From NCBI GenBank assembly GCA_029204225.1, contig CM055094.1, positions 29,002,107 through 29,066,106 of the forward strand: DNA of 64,000 bases, in the 5' to 3' direction. The stretch's first letter is position 1. Each line of letters starts with the position of its first letter. Positions 46,149 through 59,137 of the stretch are shown piece after piece. The DNA comes from Diphasiastrum complanatum. Lineage: Eukaryota > Streptophyta > Lycopodiopsida > Lycopodiales > Lycopodiaceae. Made by a program: the position numbers and the translations under genes. The notes below the pieces were generated by a model. It was given only the letters and a program-made list of their open reading frames with translations, was not told where the DNA came from and did no database searches.

Positions 46149-49100
46149 CTAAAATTTGGAAATTTTTTTCTTTATGCAATCAACTCTCTCCCACGAATCA
46201 CCATCCTCAGTATGACCCTTCCACAGAATTAAGCACTCAGAGATAGAACGATTTCTCAATTGTTTATCTTTGGTTCTGAGCACTTTCTCAGGTTCCAAAG
46301 GTACACTAAGCGACAAATCTTCCAAATGAGATAAATCCTCATCCGATCCAACTATATCACCATCATGTAAACTTAGTTTCAAATGATTTAAATGAAATAC
46401 TAGCTGTGCAGTCAATTTTCCTTGAAGATCGAGTTCATACACCAAAGAACCAATTCTGCGTACAAAACTGAAAGGTCCACAATAACGGGTAGACAACTTA
46501 TAATGCTTCCCTGTACATAACGTCTTAGAATCTTTTGGAATCCTAAGATATACCCAGTCATCAACTTTAAAATCTCTTGGAGATCTCTTAAGATCGGTAT
46601 AGTGTTTAGCTCTATCCTGAGCACTTCGGATATTATCCTTGGCCACTTGCAACATTTCTTGCATATCATGCAAAAAATTAGCAACCTTCTGAATCTTAAC
46701 AGACTTTGTCTCAATATTTACTGGAGATCTAGGTTGAAAACTATACATAAGCATAAAAGGACTGTAACTTGTAGCAGAATGTTTTCTACTATTATATGCA
46801 AACTCAACCAGTGGGAGATAATCTTCCCAATGTGATTGCCTATGAGAAACATACGTCCTCAGAATATCTTCCATAGTTTGATTAGTCCTTTCTGTCTGGC
46901 CATCCGATTCAGAATGATCAGAAGAACTTAAACTCAAAAAAGTTTCAAGTTTATGGGATACTGTTGACCAAAAGTGACCCATGAACTTAGGATCTCTATC
47001 ACTAACAATGTCACTTGGCAGACCATACAACCGAAATAATCTCTCAACAAAGATCTGGGCTAAATCAAAAGCCTTTTTAGTTGACTTGACTGGTATGAAT
47101 GCAGCTAACTTAGTTAACTGATCCACTACAACCCAAATAGAATCATTTTGTCATTGGGTCTTTGGAAGTCCAACTATAAAATGCATAGATATACTTTCCC
47201 ATTTCTTATCTGGGATATCTAATGGATGCAACAAATCACCAGCCTTATGGCATTTAGCCTTTGCTAGTTGACAGAGTTTGCATTTAACAACATATGACTT
47301 GACATATGGCTTGAGCTTTGTCCAATAAAATTCTCTTTTAACCAAGTCTAGAGTCCTGTGTATACCGAGATGTCTTGCACAGGGTATGTCATGACATTCA
47401 AACAAAATCTTACGTTTGAGCTCATCATCACCAGGTACGCAAACTTTCCCATTCTGAAATACTAATCCATCTCGAATGGTGAACTGTTCCATAATCTTCT
47501 TATCTTTCTTAGTTAGTAGAATCCCCTGTGTTTTTTACTCAACATTGTCCACATTTCTTTCGGTCTGAAAAATGTTCCAAATGTGACCAAAATGGGAATT
47601 TGATTCATATTTTTCTCTCAGTGAAAGATATAGATTCGTAGAAATCTAAGTGAATGACAACTTGTTTAGTTCACCCATCCGACTAACAACATCTGCAACT
47701 TGATCAGAGTTGCCTCTTATGTAACGGATTTCATGATCGAATTCTTGTCTCAATTCAGCCCATCGAGCTTTTCTCTCCCGAAGATCATGTTGATTACAGA
47801 AATATTTAAGAGGCTGGTGATCCGTATACATTACAAACTTACTACCATACAAGTAGTGTCTCTAGGTTTTAAGTGCGTGGATTACAACAAACAATTCCTT
47901 TTCTTGTGTAGTATAACGCAACTGAGGACCAGTGAATTTTTTGCTCTCAAACACTAGTGGCCTATCCATTTGTAATAGAACCGCTCCAACTGCAACATCA
48001 CTTGCGTCTTTTCTCACAACGTAAGGTAAATCTGGATTTGCAATTTGTAACATGGGAGCTGAAACAATCATTATTTTAAGTTTCTCAAAACATTGATTCA
48101 ATTCCTCGTTCCAAACAATAGGCGGACTACGTTGATTTCTCTTTTTCTTTTTATTAACAAACCCTTTTGTCAGATTATTAAGCGGTGCTGATAATTTAGC
48201 ATAATCCTCAATAAATCTCTTGAAGAAAAGTGTAAAACCTAAAAATGACTTTACTTGCCTCACAGTTCCTGGAATTGGCCACTCAATCACAATCTTCATT
48301 TTATCCTCGTCAATCTTGATCCCATTTACTGTGATCTTATGACCAAGATAAAGCAACTCTTGCTTAAAGAATTCACACTTGGACTCTTTAGCGTAGAGTA
48401 ACTCCTGACGGGATTTCATCAAGACGATTTTTAAGTGTCTACGTGTTCCACCAAGGATTTACTGTAAACGAGAATGTCATCTAAGAATACAACCACAAAC
48501 TTCCCCAAATATGGACGAAATAAATCGTTCATCATTTGCTGGAACGTTCTTGGAGCATTCGTTAATCCAAATGGCAACACCAAGAATTCATAATGACCAA
48601 ATCTAGAACGAAATCCTGTCTTTTGGACAACTTTCGACTTAATTCTTATTTGATGGTACCCTGTCCTGAGATTTATCTTGGTGAAATACTGTGCTCCACC
48701 CAAGCGATCTACAAGGTCATCCATCCTGGATAATGAATATTTATTTTTGATAGTCACTTTATTAAGACCCTTGTAATTCACATACATCCGGAAACCTCCA
48801 TCTTTCTTCGCTTTAAGAAGAACAGGAGTGCCCCATGGTGATTTACTAGGTTGCATATGTCTAATCCTCAGATACTTTTCTATTTGATTTGAAATCTCTG
48901 TCTCCTCTTTCTGAGAGAACCTATAAGGTTGTCTAGAGACAAGTTGACTTCATAAAATTAACTCAATCATGTGGTCTACTGACCCACATGGTGGTAAATT
49001 ATGAGGTAATTCAGATGGAAAAACATCTCTAAATTCATTTATGATCTCTTTTTTCACTGCTTGTTCGTGATCTAAATTTACTGAGATAAGAATTGTTGAG

Positions 49101-49726
49101 AATTCACAACCATTTAGATTCATTACAGGAACATCAACAACTGGAATAGCACAAATTGAAAAAACTTCATACTCAGAATAATCCAATGTTTCCATTTCAT
49201 TAACTGTAGAAATATGATCCAACGAATGTACAAAATTACTACAAAATAATGTAACTACCTTATCACCCTCCTTGAAAGTGAGAAAAAGTTTCTCAAAATC
49301 AATTAACAGAGAAGGCGATTTACTATACAAGCATTCATAACCTAAGATTAAATCAGTACGAGCTAGGTCTAAAACATGAAAATTAACAAATTCTGTGTGT
49401 CCTTGCATCAAAATTGGGAGCTTCGGGACTTTTATGTTCCAAGTCTCCGATTCTACTCCTGAAGCTAGATAAACTTTATATCTATGATTGCTGGCTTCAA
49501 TTTGTAAGCTGAGTTTCTACACAAGACGAGAATTAATAAAATTATGAGTTGAACCACTGTCCAATAAAATACTCACTTCTTGATCTTTAACTGTGTGAAT
49601 TAAACGAAAAAGTTTATTAGGCAAGAAAGAAGTAGTACTAAGAGAACATTCACACTCACAATCAGTCAGGTTAATTTTCAAAGTCTTACCATTGCCTCTT
49701 GGGATCTCAATCATGTGAGCCGACAC
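46149..49726 (-). pseudogene. Gypsy element C pol: protease, RT, RNase H, integrase, chromodomain-like end
   Basis: Order: aspartic protease (LLDSGSTHNFINSRLV) at 49726-49517 and its flap region to 48950; RT ([51 protein letters not shown]) at 48856-48431; RT end and RNase H (KDASDVAVGAVLLQ, YTDHQPLKYF) at 48422-47646; integrase zinc finger (HLGIHRTLDLVKREFYW, CKLCQLAKAKCH) at 47492-47151; integrase core (PSDIVSDRDPKFMGHFW, DGQTERTNQTMEDILRTYV); and a C-terminal ISECLILWKGHTEDGDSWER, a chromodomain-type end (47126-46149). The frame is broken by stops near 49516, 48950, 48430, 47860, 47640 and 47150. Catalytic positions are also changed: RT motif A reads [11 protein letters not shown] (N where Asp is expected) and the first integrase Asp is His (SMHFIVGLPK). 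Confidence 0.92.
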
Positions 49727-50657
49727 TTTTTTTCCTTTCTAGACAAAATTTTATCACATGTCCAGGCTTCTTATAGACGAAACATAAGTTCTCTTTTTTA
49801 GCCTTTTCCTTAAACATAGATTTCTTAAATCTCTTTCTCTTCGGCTTCTTGGGTTCCGATGCTGCTTGATCTAATTCGTCAAAATATTTTGCTTGGTCTG
49901 GACCACGATTCTTACCCTTCTTGGATTTCAAAGTGGTTGGAATTTGCGCAGACTGCTTCCTGGATGCCACCACTGTGGAATCATATGCTTTTGCAATCCG
50001 AAATGCATCCTCAAGGTTTTAAAGGACATTTCGCCTACATTTGTTCTGATAGTCGGCTTGCAAACCTAGGACAAACTGCCAAAGTGCCAACTCCGTATCG
50101 AATGATGGAACCCTATTCCATAGGTCCATAAATTCTTGGATATAAGAGTCTGAACTCTTTGTACCCATCTTGCAGTTCACGAACTTCAGGTAGTAGTCAA
50201 CGTCATCAGCAACTACAAAAGCTTTCTTGAAAACTTCCGCAAACGCCTCTCAAGTAAATCTCGCCACCAATAACTAAAATTGGAAAGAAAACACTAAAAT
50301 GGCCATAACTTGGTCAATACAGCTCCAAATCAGAAAATCTTAGTAAAACAGTATGACACTTTCAATTTTCTTCTCATCAGGAACACCGTGCAGATTGAAG
50401 TAACTATTCCACTTGGCCAGCCAGTTCTCGACGACTTCAGGTTTCTTCTCCTTCTTCTCCCCTACATAAACCTCCGGTTGAAAACCGAGATTGGGTGAAG
50501 ACATCAATTTGACTTGATTCAACAAAACTTCCATTTGCTGATCTCTCATCTGATTATGATTATTCATATCACTGAGCGTCGTACTCAACTGCTGGCAAAT
50601 CACTATATAAGATGGTGCACCTAGATTCGCAGCTTGATTTGAAGTTTCTTCGGCCAT
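49708..50657 (-). pseudogene. Gypsy element C gag, interrupted
   Basis: MAEETSNQAANLGAPSYIVI opens the frame at 50657 and runs through KKPEVVENWLAKWNSYFN to 50345, where a 72-bp foreign segment replaces about 20 bp of gag. Beyond it, Gag continues in broken frames to the zinc knuckle (LCFVYKKPGHVIKFC, about 49790-49745), where the second Cys is Tyr. The + strand copy at 57.9 kb keeps the uninterrupted WWRDL region and a proper CFVC knuckle. Confidence 0.88.
50274..50345. repeat. 72-bp segment shared with the non-autonomous LTR element
   Basis: Matches 12271-12341 inside the non-autonomous element in the same orientation: CTAAAATTGGAAAGAAA, TAAAATGGCCATAACTTGG, CTCCAAATCAGAAAATCT. There are only about five differences and a one-base indel. 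It sits exactly where gag sequence is missing. Confidence 0.85.
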
Positions 50658-52480
50658 CTTGATATATCTATCCTGGAAATTACTAAATTTAGTTAATATC
50701 AGATTAACTCATAGTGAAGTACAGTTGACCAAAACCGACTGAAATTGACTCCAGCATGGTCAAATCACTATTTTTAGTCAATTTCATAGATATTACAATA
50801 AACTGGAAAAAAACTAAAAATTTTGAGTTTTCGCACTTTGAATATATTTTTTTTTAAATTTTACGTTTTCTAAAAATTCGTAAAAAACCACTGTCAGTTA
50901 TTAAGCAATCGACATCAAAAAATTGATTCACTGTTCGATTCTTAATTTTTACTACATTAATGTCCATCAGACATGCAAGACATGCGACATTAAACTGATT
51001 TTTCACAACTACGAAATTTTACGTAAAATCAAGTTCTATGGAAATTGTCAGCTATAAAACCCAGTTTTGTATCTATCAGTCAGAGTACATGCGTATAACC
51101 ACTCAAAACATATCTAAACCACTCATGCATGTCAGAATCACTCTGAGAATCAACACACTAATTGGAGTTAGTACAAGATCTGGGACCGTATAGTGTAGAG
51201 TATCAATAGCAATTCTATGAATAGAGGATCCCATGCATAGCATGCAAGCACAATACCTCAAAATAGGAAATTGACTTGCATGCAATTAGAACAATTCAAA
51301 ATTCTATCAATTTTGCTCACAAAATCGCAAAACTTCAGATGATCATATCTTTGGCTACATGACACCAAATTGGGTGCTGTAAAGCTCAATACAGAGGGAG
51401 ACCTAGTGAACAGGACACTTGCCATGTCATCCTACCACCTAGGATTCACATGTGCGAGTTCAGAACATCCAAATAACCTGTAGGAGGGTGCACTTTTTCA
51501 AGGCCAATTAGCTTAAAAACTTGCAAACACTCAACCAAGCCTAAAAGTGAGGATCCAAACAGTCTTAAATGGTCTCTAAGAGTTCCATGAAGCCTTCATA
51601 TAGATCCTATGAAGCAGTACAGGCTGAGAACCATGAATTCTTGATTTCTAGATGTCAAAATTGCTACAAACTTGATGAAATTGAAACATAAGCCTCTACC
51701 CATCAATTTATAGGTCTGATAGCTTTCTAGGAAGGTAAAAAGGAATACAAATCATGCTGTAAAAAATCCAAAATGATCCCCTGATGGATTTAGAGAAATC
51801 CATCCCCCAAAATTCACCAAAATTGACTTCCTACAAACCATATTGCTGGAATTCTTGGCTCTAACTTCTAGGACATCTTTAAAAGACTATGATTCATCTT
51901 TTTCCAGCTTCAATTGATGTTCAACAACATCCTACCGTCCAATTTCATGAAAAAACAAGCAAAAATCATGAATTTTGGCCCTTTCTAGGTTTTTTCACCA
52001 TGCCCAATTGGAATTTAGTGGCAAGAACGTTTTTCAAATCCACATGCAATCCAATATATAGATTTATAACCAGCCAATTGATCTAAACTTGCTGGATTTT
52101 AAATTCTACCTCAATTTTGTGCCAAAATCATGGAAAACAAGCCAAATTTGGCCACAAAAGAGCCTAGAATCCAAATACATGGGAAGATCCAACATGCAAG
52201 CTGAATTTCAACTACTTCAAAGTGAATTAACTTGCTGGAAATTCCAGATCCTTCACTAGTTTTGAGCTACACATGCAAAACTCCAAAAAAGACACCAAAA
52301 TTGATTTCCTACAACAATTCTCCACAAACCACAATGAATTTGAGAGAGATATAGAACATGCAAATTGAATTTGGGAAGATCCACTAGCTTGCAACCTTGC
52401 TCCTCTCCTTGGATGAGAATACTAGTTGAATACCACCAAGCTCCAATGAAAAGCACCACCTCTCCAAGCTTGTAAGCCTT
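50658..52480 (-). mobile_element. Leader of gypsy element C
   Basis: Non-coding sequence of about 1.8 kb between gag and the PBS. About 50.7-51.6 kb is matched in reverse by 57040-57862 upstream of the second gag, which shows it is part of the element and not host DNA. Confidence 0.7.
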
Positions 52481-52492
52481 GCTCTGATACCA
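52481..52492 (-). other. Primer-binding site (tRNA-iMet) of gypsy element C
   Basis: The complement is TGGTATCAGAGC, a perfect match, followed on the - strand by leader sequence. Confidence 0.85.
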
Positions 52493-52800
52493 TTTTAAGG
52501 GAAACTCCTTAGATCTTGCTTACAAATCCTAAACACAAAAGGATAACACACTGTGGAGAAACCACTTAACCAAGTAGAAGCATCCAATCAATCTCTAGAA
52601 GCCTCACCCCCAAGCTGAGGAACAAGAAGCATGAAAGTAGAGTGAGAGCCTGGAAATGAATCAAGAACCATGATGAGGAGTAGGGCAAGTTTGGACCCAA
52701 TATATAGAGCCAAAAGCATCCTGGGCACTTAGCCAGACATAGCCCTAAGTTCCCTATACATAGATTCACCTAGAATAGAGTCCTAAGCATGGACCAACTA
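52493..52800 (-). mobile_element. 5' LTR of gypsy element C, U3 missing
   Basis: Contains a TATA-type sequence (GGCTCTATATATTGGG on the - strand, about 52695) and extends to the PBS. Copia integrase sequence starts by 52850, and no TGTTATGTCC start is found on this side, so the outer part of the LTR is lost. Confidence 0.6.
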
Positions 52801-52849
52801 TTCATAGAATTGCTATTGATAACTGTACACATGCATACACTGTCTCATA

Positions 52850-53150
52850 CCTTGTCTGAACTCCACTTGTTAAGAATCAACTTGATACTAAGATTAAATT
52901 ATTGAGAAGTGATAATGGAGGAGAGTACATCTCCACCAGTATGATAGAGTTTTGTAAGTCCAATGGCATTAAAAAGAGAGCTAACATATCCATATATTCC
53001 TCAACAAAATAGCCGAGAGAAAGAATATATCTCTTTGTGAGTGTGCAAAAGCCTTGAGGCTACATTCTTCTCTACCTAAGCCATTTTGGGGAGAAGCTAC
53101 TGTTTGTGAAAATTATTTGTGTAATAGATTGCATTCTAATGCAAAGTCCT
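52850..53150 (+). pseudogene. Copia integrase fragment
   Basis: Reads LRSDNGGEYISTSMIEFCKS (about 52890-52960), then ECAKALRLHSSLPKPFWGEA and NYLCNRLHSNAKSS to about 53150, with frame breaks near 53010-53030. The GGEYIS block includes the second catalytic Asp region of the integrase. It resembles the copia copy at 60.0-60.25 kb (ECAKAIRIEASLPKDFWGEA). Confidence 0.85.
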
Positions 53151-54682
53151 CCTTCTTTCCACAAAAGAATCACTTGTACTTGGATTTGTCTTTCTTCCCT
53201 TTGCCCTTTGAGCTTGATGATGCATCCTCATCCTTGGCCTCCTGAACCTTGCTTGTTGGCTCGTGTTTGTTGATTTTGATTTGACATAGCATCTCATTTC
53301 ATTGTTTGAAAAGGCCTGTTTTTCTTAAAATTGATCACAAATTATGTCAGTGGCAAGGTTTTGTTGTGGATTCTAATGTGAGGGCCTTTTTGTCCTGTGT
53401 CCGATCATCTTTGAAGGTATGCTCCATATAATAGGGTAATGTCTTTTCTTCTAACATGAAAACATTTTTTGAAATGAGTGTTGTGTTGTTACATTGTTAG
53501 TCTTGAGCAGCACCACATACAAAGGCAACTAAGTATTTGTATCTTATCTACACTTACTTTAGTAGTTAGAGGAGCACCACATATAGAGGCACCAAGCCTT
53601 AAGAAATAAGTAATCACACTAGATATGTGCCAATTTTTCATCATATTCATTATACTATGATATGTGAAAGTGATTTGCCCTTTAAGATCATGTATTAGTT
53701 GTTATGCTCTTTCTCAGATGGCATGTATAATTACGTATTGTTATAATATTAATAACCTTTTCTGAAATGCCTTGTCCAAACACTGCAGGTGGTAAGAGAT
53801 TCAAGGAGGTGATAAGAGTTTCAGTGAGGTTGCAAAAGAATATAAGAGGTCATTGGTGTTTCATTCATAATGCTATCAGTAATTAAAGTTTTAATTTTTT
53901 TTCATTTTGTTATTGTTTAACATTGGTTTCATAGACTTAGAAGCTCAAATGGACCTAATGATTTTCTAATGGAATTCTTATCGGCCAAATGGTCTTCAGC
54001 AACCAATGTATCTCTTCATGGCAAATATCATGTTTTGAAAATAGTCATTAGATATTTGGACACTCATTGTATTGACCGCGACACATTAAACAAATTCAAG
54101 GAAGTGGAAATAAATAAATGATAGAACTAGTGATTGCATTGAATCAAAAAGCGCAAACAATATCAAACCAAATAGGCTAGAATGTACTTGAATGCATGAA
54201 TTCTTCTTTTTCATTAACCTCCTTTGGATGAAAGAGAAAAAAATACCCCTCGTTACTAGTCTCTTTCTCTTGTTCCTTTTCGTCTTCATGTCTTTAATAA
54301 GAGACAAATACGAGATACACATGAATTGAAATGCAATTTTCATCTCATCATTACTAGTTGTAAAATCACGCAAAAAAGACTACAACATTTGAATCTCCTT
54401 CTTGAAGATCTCATTTTCTTCTAAACAAGTTGTCAACTTTAAATTTTTTTTTTTACACTCCTTTGATATTTTCCTTAATTCCTCTTCTAAATAATATATT
54501 CTTTGCATTAAATGTGCATTACCATAGGCTTTCAAATTCTCACAATAATTTAGAAAGCCGTTTTTGCCATGACACATATAGATGTTAATAAGTACTCCTA
54601 TATTGCAGCCCCTTTGATTGATTTGACTCAAGTAGACTGAATTGTTTGATCAGTTAAAGCAAGCTAGTGTTGAGTCGTCACT
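53151..54682. other. AT-rich spacer with a possible copia gag linker on the - strand
   Basis: At about 53290-53160 the - strand reads KVQEAKDEDASSSSKGKGKK, a lysine/serine-rich stretch like the linker before the Gag zinc knuckle in copia elements. The rest shows no recognised feature. Confidence 0.4.
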
Positions 54683-55580
54683 CTAAAGATTGTAGACCCT
54701 CAAAAGCCCTATGTTGTAGATACATATGCGAGTGACATTGTCGTGGGAGCAGTTCTGATGCAAGAGGGTAGGCCTGTGGCCTTTGAGAGAAAGAAGCTCA
54801 ACCTTGCACATAAAGATTATCCAGCTCATAAAAAGGAGTTGTATGCCATAGTTCATGCATTGAAGACATGGAAGCATTATTTGTATGAAACAAAATTTGA
54901 GGTATTCATTGATCATGATACCTTGAGATACTTTTGTAAACATCCAGACCTTAGATGCCAACAAGCGACATGGTCTGAGGTCATGCAACAATTCCTAATG
55001 GAGATTCGGTACAAGAAAACTACCTAGAATCGTGTGGTAGATGCACTATCTCATGTAGAGATCTTCTACCTTGGTTCACACTTATCTTAAGTATTCCATA
55101 GAAGATGGAATACTGATGAGAAATGGCAAGGCTCTTATTCCCTTGTAAGGTGCTGTGAAAGAGGATCTTGCATATTTGTAATGATAGCCCTGGTGCTGTT
55201 CATCTTGGTGTGGATAGGACCTATGAGTTGATGCAACGTAATTTTTTGGTGGTCTGGACTTAAGAAAGAAGTAAACCATTATGTGACACATTGTTTTAAG
55301 TGTCAAGTTAATACGGCTGAAAGGATTAAAGTACTTGGATTATCACACCCATTACCTATACTAGAAGGGAGAGTATTTTTTTGGCTGATGGCCTTGTATT
55401 ATTCCAGGAGCATGGGAAAGTGATGCATGGACCAGTGCAAGTATTGGACCAGAGGCTCTGTGAGTACTTGGTTGCATGGCATGGACAACCTCTCAATGAT
55501 GCTAGCTGAGAGACCGCGCATGGGTTGCACACTATCCAAAATTTGCCATTGAGAACGATGTCATCTGAGGAGAGAAGGAG
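54683..55580 (+). pseudogene. Second gypsy family: RNase H, integrase finger, chromodomain end
   Basis: RNase H at 54683-55023 (VVGAVLMQEGRPVAFERKKL, LYAIVHALKTWKHYLYETKF, FIDHDTLRYFCKHPDLR), then an integrase zinc-finger piece (VHLGVDRTYELMQRNF, HYVTHCFKCQVNTAERIK) at about 55195-55330 in shifting frames. The integrase core is missing. The end (QVLDQRLCEYLVAWHGQPLN) at about 55438-55500 resembles a chromodomain, and a purine-rich stretch lies at about 55568. It differs clearly from gypsy C. Confidence 0.85.
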
Positions 55581-57039
55581 GATTTTAAAAAGTCAAAAAG
55601 CCTGCACTTAATTTTTTTATATGCAAAAATGTGATTTTATTTTTAATACCTTGATTCTTAAAAGTTTTGGTGAGAATCTTCTTAGGAGAAACCTTTTCAA
55701 TTACCCACTCAATAGGAAATTGTGTTAATTCCTTTGTGCTCATTTCCATTCTAATTTGTTCCTTTACTGAATCAATCTATCTTTTTATTGCATTCAATAT
55801 CATATCAGTATGCATGCATCTTTGTAATGCTTTTGTTACTGATAATCTCTTACTATTTGTCTGATAATTTAATGCTTAATGTTTGGCTACGTAATCACTT
55901 TAGTACTAATGATTTCAAAGTTAGTTACTATAAGATCAAATGTGATTTCTATCACTATTGTTTTGTTCAAAATTGATAGGTGTAGTCATGCATAGAGAAA
56001 GAGGAAGATAGTTTATTCCACTGCGCATGATAAGTTTTCATTCTTGTCGTTCGAATTCTTTTTATTTGATTCTATCTTTTCACACATCTCTTTCCAACAG
56101 GTATCACACCTTGTGGTCGAACAATACTTTGATTGGCCATTTGGAGTTGACAATTTGGCCTATTTAAATGATCTTGTAGTCCCCATTCTTTCATTAGTGA
56201 AGTGAATATGATATTGACTCCAGAGCCTCTATCCAGAAGAGCTTATACTACTCGTTAATTAGCGTATGTGGTTGAAAGCTTAATGTTCCCTTGCTCGCTA
56301 AATGGATTGGTAAGGTGTAAAGTTACCTCACAAAGTTTGGGAGCTAATTCTTGAGCCTTGTCCATGTTGCCTAGCTCCTGCCTCCAGTTTCCAGTGTATT
56401 GCCACAATATACGGAGGTACTATAGATACCACCATTCCTATAAATACTACCATTCGTGTAAATACGACCATTTTTAGCGCTTGTAAAGTAGCACCCAAAT
56501 AACGTTTTAAAACACTAACCTGAATAGCCATCATAAGAGAATCCTGTGAGGAAGTCATGGTTGTCACGAAAGATGTCCCCTTTGAAAAATGGTTATCGAC
56601 AAGTCCGAGTCTATTTATTGCCATCAATTTCCAAAGATTTTAGGATAGAGTAAAAAACTATGACATACGCACGTACTTAGATTTGGAACACAACTGCTTC
56701 TTATGCTAGTTTAAAAAGCATAGCATCGTATGTGTGTTACCATTACTTCTAAGCATAACGATGTTCGCCATATACATACCTGAATCAGAGTGTATTCCAA
56801 ATCAAAAGGAATAGAGGATGCAATTCTGAAATCTATAAGCCGTTGTAAAAAAAGAGACATATTACACTCAATGTGTAAGTCCACATTCAATTTGTGACAA
56901 ATTGTAAGAGCTATATTGATTGTGAACATACAAGTTATAGTGTCAGTTGTTGTCACCAACCATTTCATCAATGAGCCATTGTATGAGAAACCAAAAAGCT
57001 GCTCCATCGTTGTCCACCAACCAGCGACATAGGTCAAAG
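55581..57039. other. AT-rich spacer, nothing recognised
   Basis: No coding or repeat signature recognised. The first part may be an LTR of the preceding gypsy fragment, as it follows a purine-rich stretch. Confidence 0.4.
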
Positions 57040-59137
57040 TTTAAGCACTACATTTAGGCTTGGTTGAGTGTTTGCATGTTTTTTGACATATAGGTCTTGA
57101 AAAAGTGTGGCCAACTATAGCTTAATTGGCTGTTTTGAAATCGCACGTGTGAGTTCTAGGTGGCAGGATGACATGGCAAGTGTCTTGTTCACTGGGTCTC
57201 CCTGTGTACTGAGCTTTACAACACCCAAATTGCTGTCTTGTAGCCGAAGATATGAGCATCTGAAGTTTTGCAATTTTGTGTGCAAAATTGGTAAAATTTC
57301 CAATTGTTTTGATTGCATGCATGACAATTTCCTATTTTGAAGTACTGTGCTTGCATGGAATGTCCGCATGTGGTTTCTCAGAGTGATTCTAACATGCATG
57401 AGTAGTTTAGATATGTTTTGAGTGGTCATACGCATGTACTCTGATGGTTAGATACAAAACTGGATTTCATAGCTGACAATTTCCATAGAACTGAATTTTT
57501 ACGTAAAAATCTGTAAAGTAAAAAATCCGATTAATGTCGCATGTCTTGCATGTCTGAGGGACATTAATGAAGTAACATTAAGAATCGAACAGTGAATCGA
57601 ATTTTCGATTTCGATTGCTTAATAACTGATTGTGAATTTTTATGAATTTTAAGAAAATGTAAAATTTTTAAAAAAAAATAAAAGTGCGAAAACTTGAAAT
57701 TTTTGGTTTTTTTCAGTTTCTTGTAATATCTATGAAATTGACTAAAAATAGTGATTTAACCATACTCGAGTCAATTTTAGTCAGTTTTTGGTCAACAATA
57801 CTTCACTGTGAGTTAATCAGATATTAACTAAATATAGTAATTTTTAGGATAGATATATCGAGATGACCGAAGAAACTTCAAATCAAGCTGCAAATCCAGG
57901 TGCGCCATCTTATATGGTGATTTGTTTGCAGTTGAGTATGGCACTCAATGATATGAATAATCGTAATCAGATGAGAGATCAACAAATGGAGGTTCTTTTG
58001 AATCAAGTCAAATTGATGTCTTCACCCAATCTCGGTTTTCAACCGGAGGTTTATGCGGGCAAGAAGAAGGAGAAGAAACCTGAGGTTGTCGAGGACTGGC
58101 TGGCCAAGTGGAGTAGTTACTTCAATCTGCACGGTGTTCCTGATGAGAAGAAAATTGAAAGTGTCGTGTTGTTCTTACGCAACAAAGCGTCATCGTGGTG
58201 GCGAGATTTACCGGCGAAGCCAACTACTTGGGATGCGTTTGCGGAAGTTTTCAAGAAGGCTTTCGTAGTTGCTGATGATGTGGACTACTACCTAAAGTTC
58301 GTGAATTGCAAGATGGGTACAAAGAGTTTAGAATCTTATATCCAGGAATTCATGGACCTATGAAATAGGGTTCCATCATTCAATGCGAAGTTGGCATTAT
58401 GGCAGTTTGTTCTAGGTTTGTCAGCCGACTATCAGAATGAATGCAGGCAAAATGTGCTTCAAAGTCTCGAGGATGCATTTCGGATTGCGAAAGCATATGA
58501 TTCCACAATGGTGGCATCCATGAAGCAATTTGCGCTACCACTTTGAAAACCAAGAAGGGTAAGCAACGTGGTCCAGACCAAGCAAAATACTTTGACGAAT
58601 TAGATCAAGCAGCATCGGAACTCAGGAAGCCGAAGAGAAAGAGATTCAAGAAATCTATGTCCCGGGAAAAGGCTAGAAGATAGAATTTATGTTTTGTCTG
58701 TAGGAAGCCTGGACATATGATGAAATTTTGTCCAGAAAGGAAGAAAGGGCTTGCTCACATGATTGAAATCCCAAGAGGCAATGGTAAGACTTTGGAAATT
58801 AACCTGACTGATTGTGAGTGTGAATGTTATTTTAGTACTACTTCTTTCTTGCCTAATGAACTTTTCCGTTTAATTGGCACAATTAAAGATCAAGAAGTGA
58901 GTATTTTATTGGACAGTGGTTCAACTCATAATTTTATTAATTCTCGTCTTGTGTAGAAACTCAGCTTGGAAACTGAAGCCAACAATCATAGATATAAAGT
59001 TTATCTAGCTTCAGGAGCAGAGTTGGAGACTTGGAACATAAAAGTCCTGAAGCTCCCAATTTTGATGCAAGGACACACATAAATAGTTAATTTTCATGTT
59101 TTAGACCTAGCTCGTACTGATTTAATCTTAGGTTATA
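57040..59137 (+). mobile_element. Partial + strand copy of gypsy C: leader, gag, protease start
   Basis: Homologous in reverse to 51.6-49.3 kb. The leader begins near GGCTTGGTTGAGTGTTTGCA (57058). Gag opens at 57863 (MTEETSNQAANPGAPSYMVI) and is intact through the retrotransposon-gag core (LRNKASSWWRDLPAKPTTWD, YYLKFVNCKMGTKSLESYIQ) to a stop at 58363. Broken frames then lead to the zinc knuckle LCFVCRKPGHMMKFC (about 58690-58735) and protease (LLDSGSTHNFINSRLV, to 58956). The match ends abruptly after ARTDLILGY at 59137. Confidence 0.9.
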
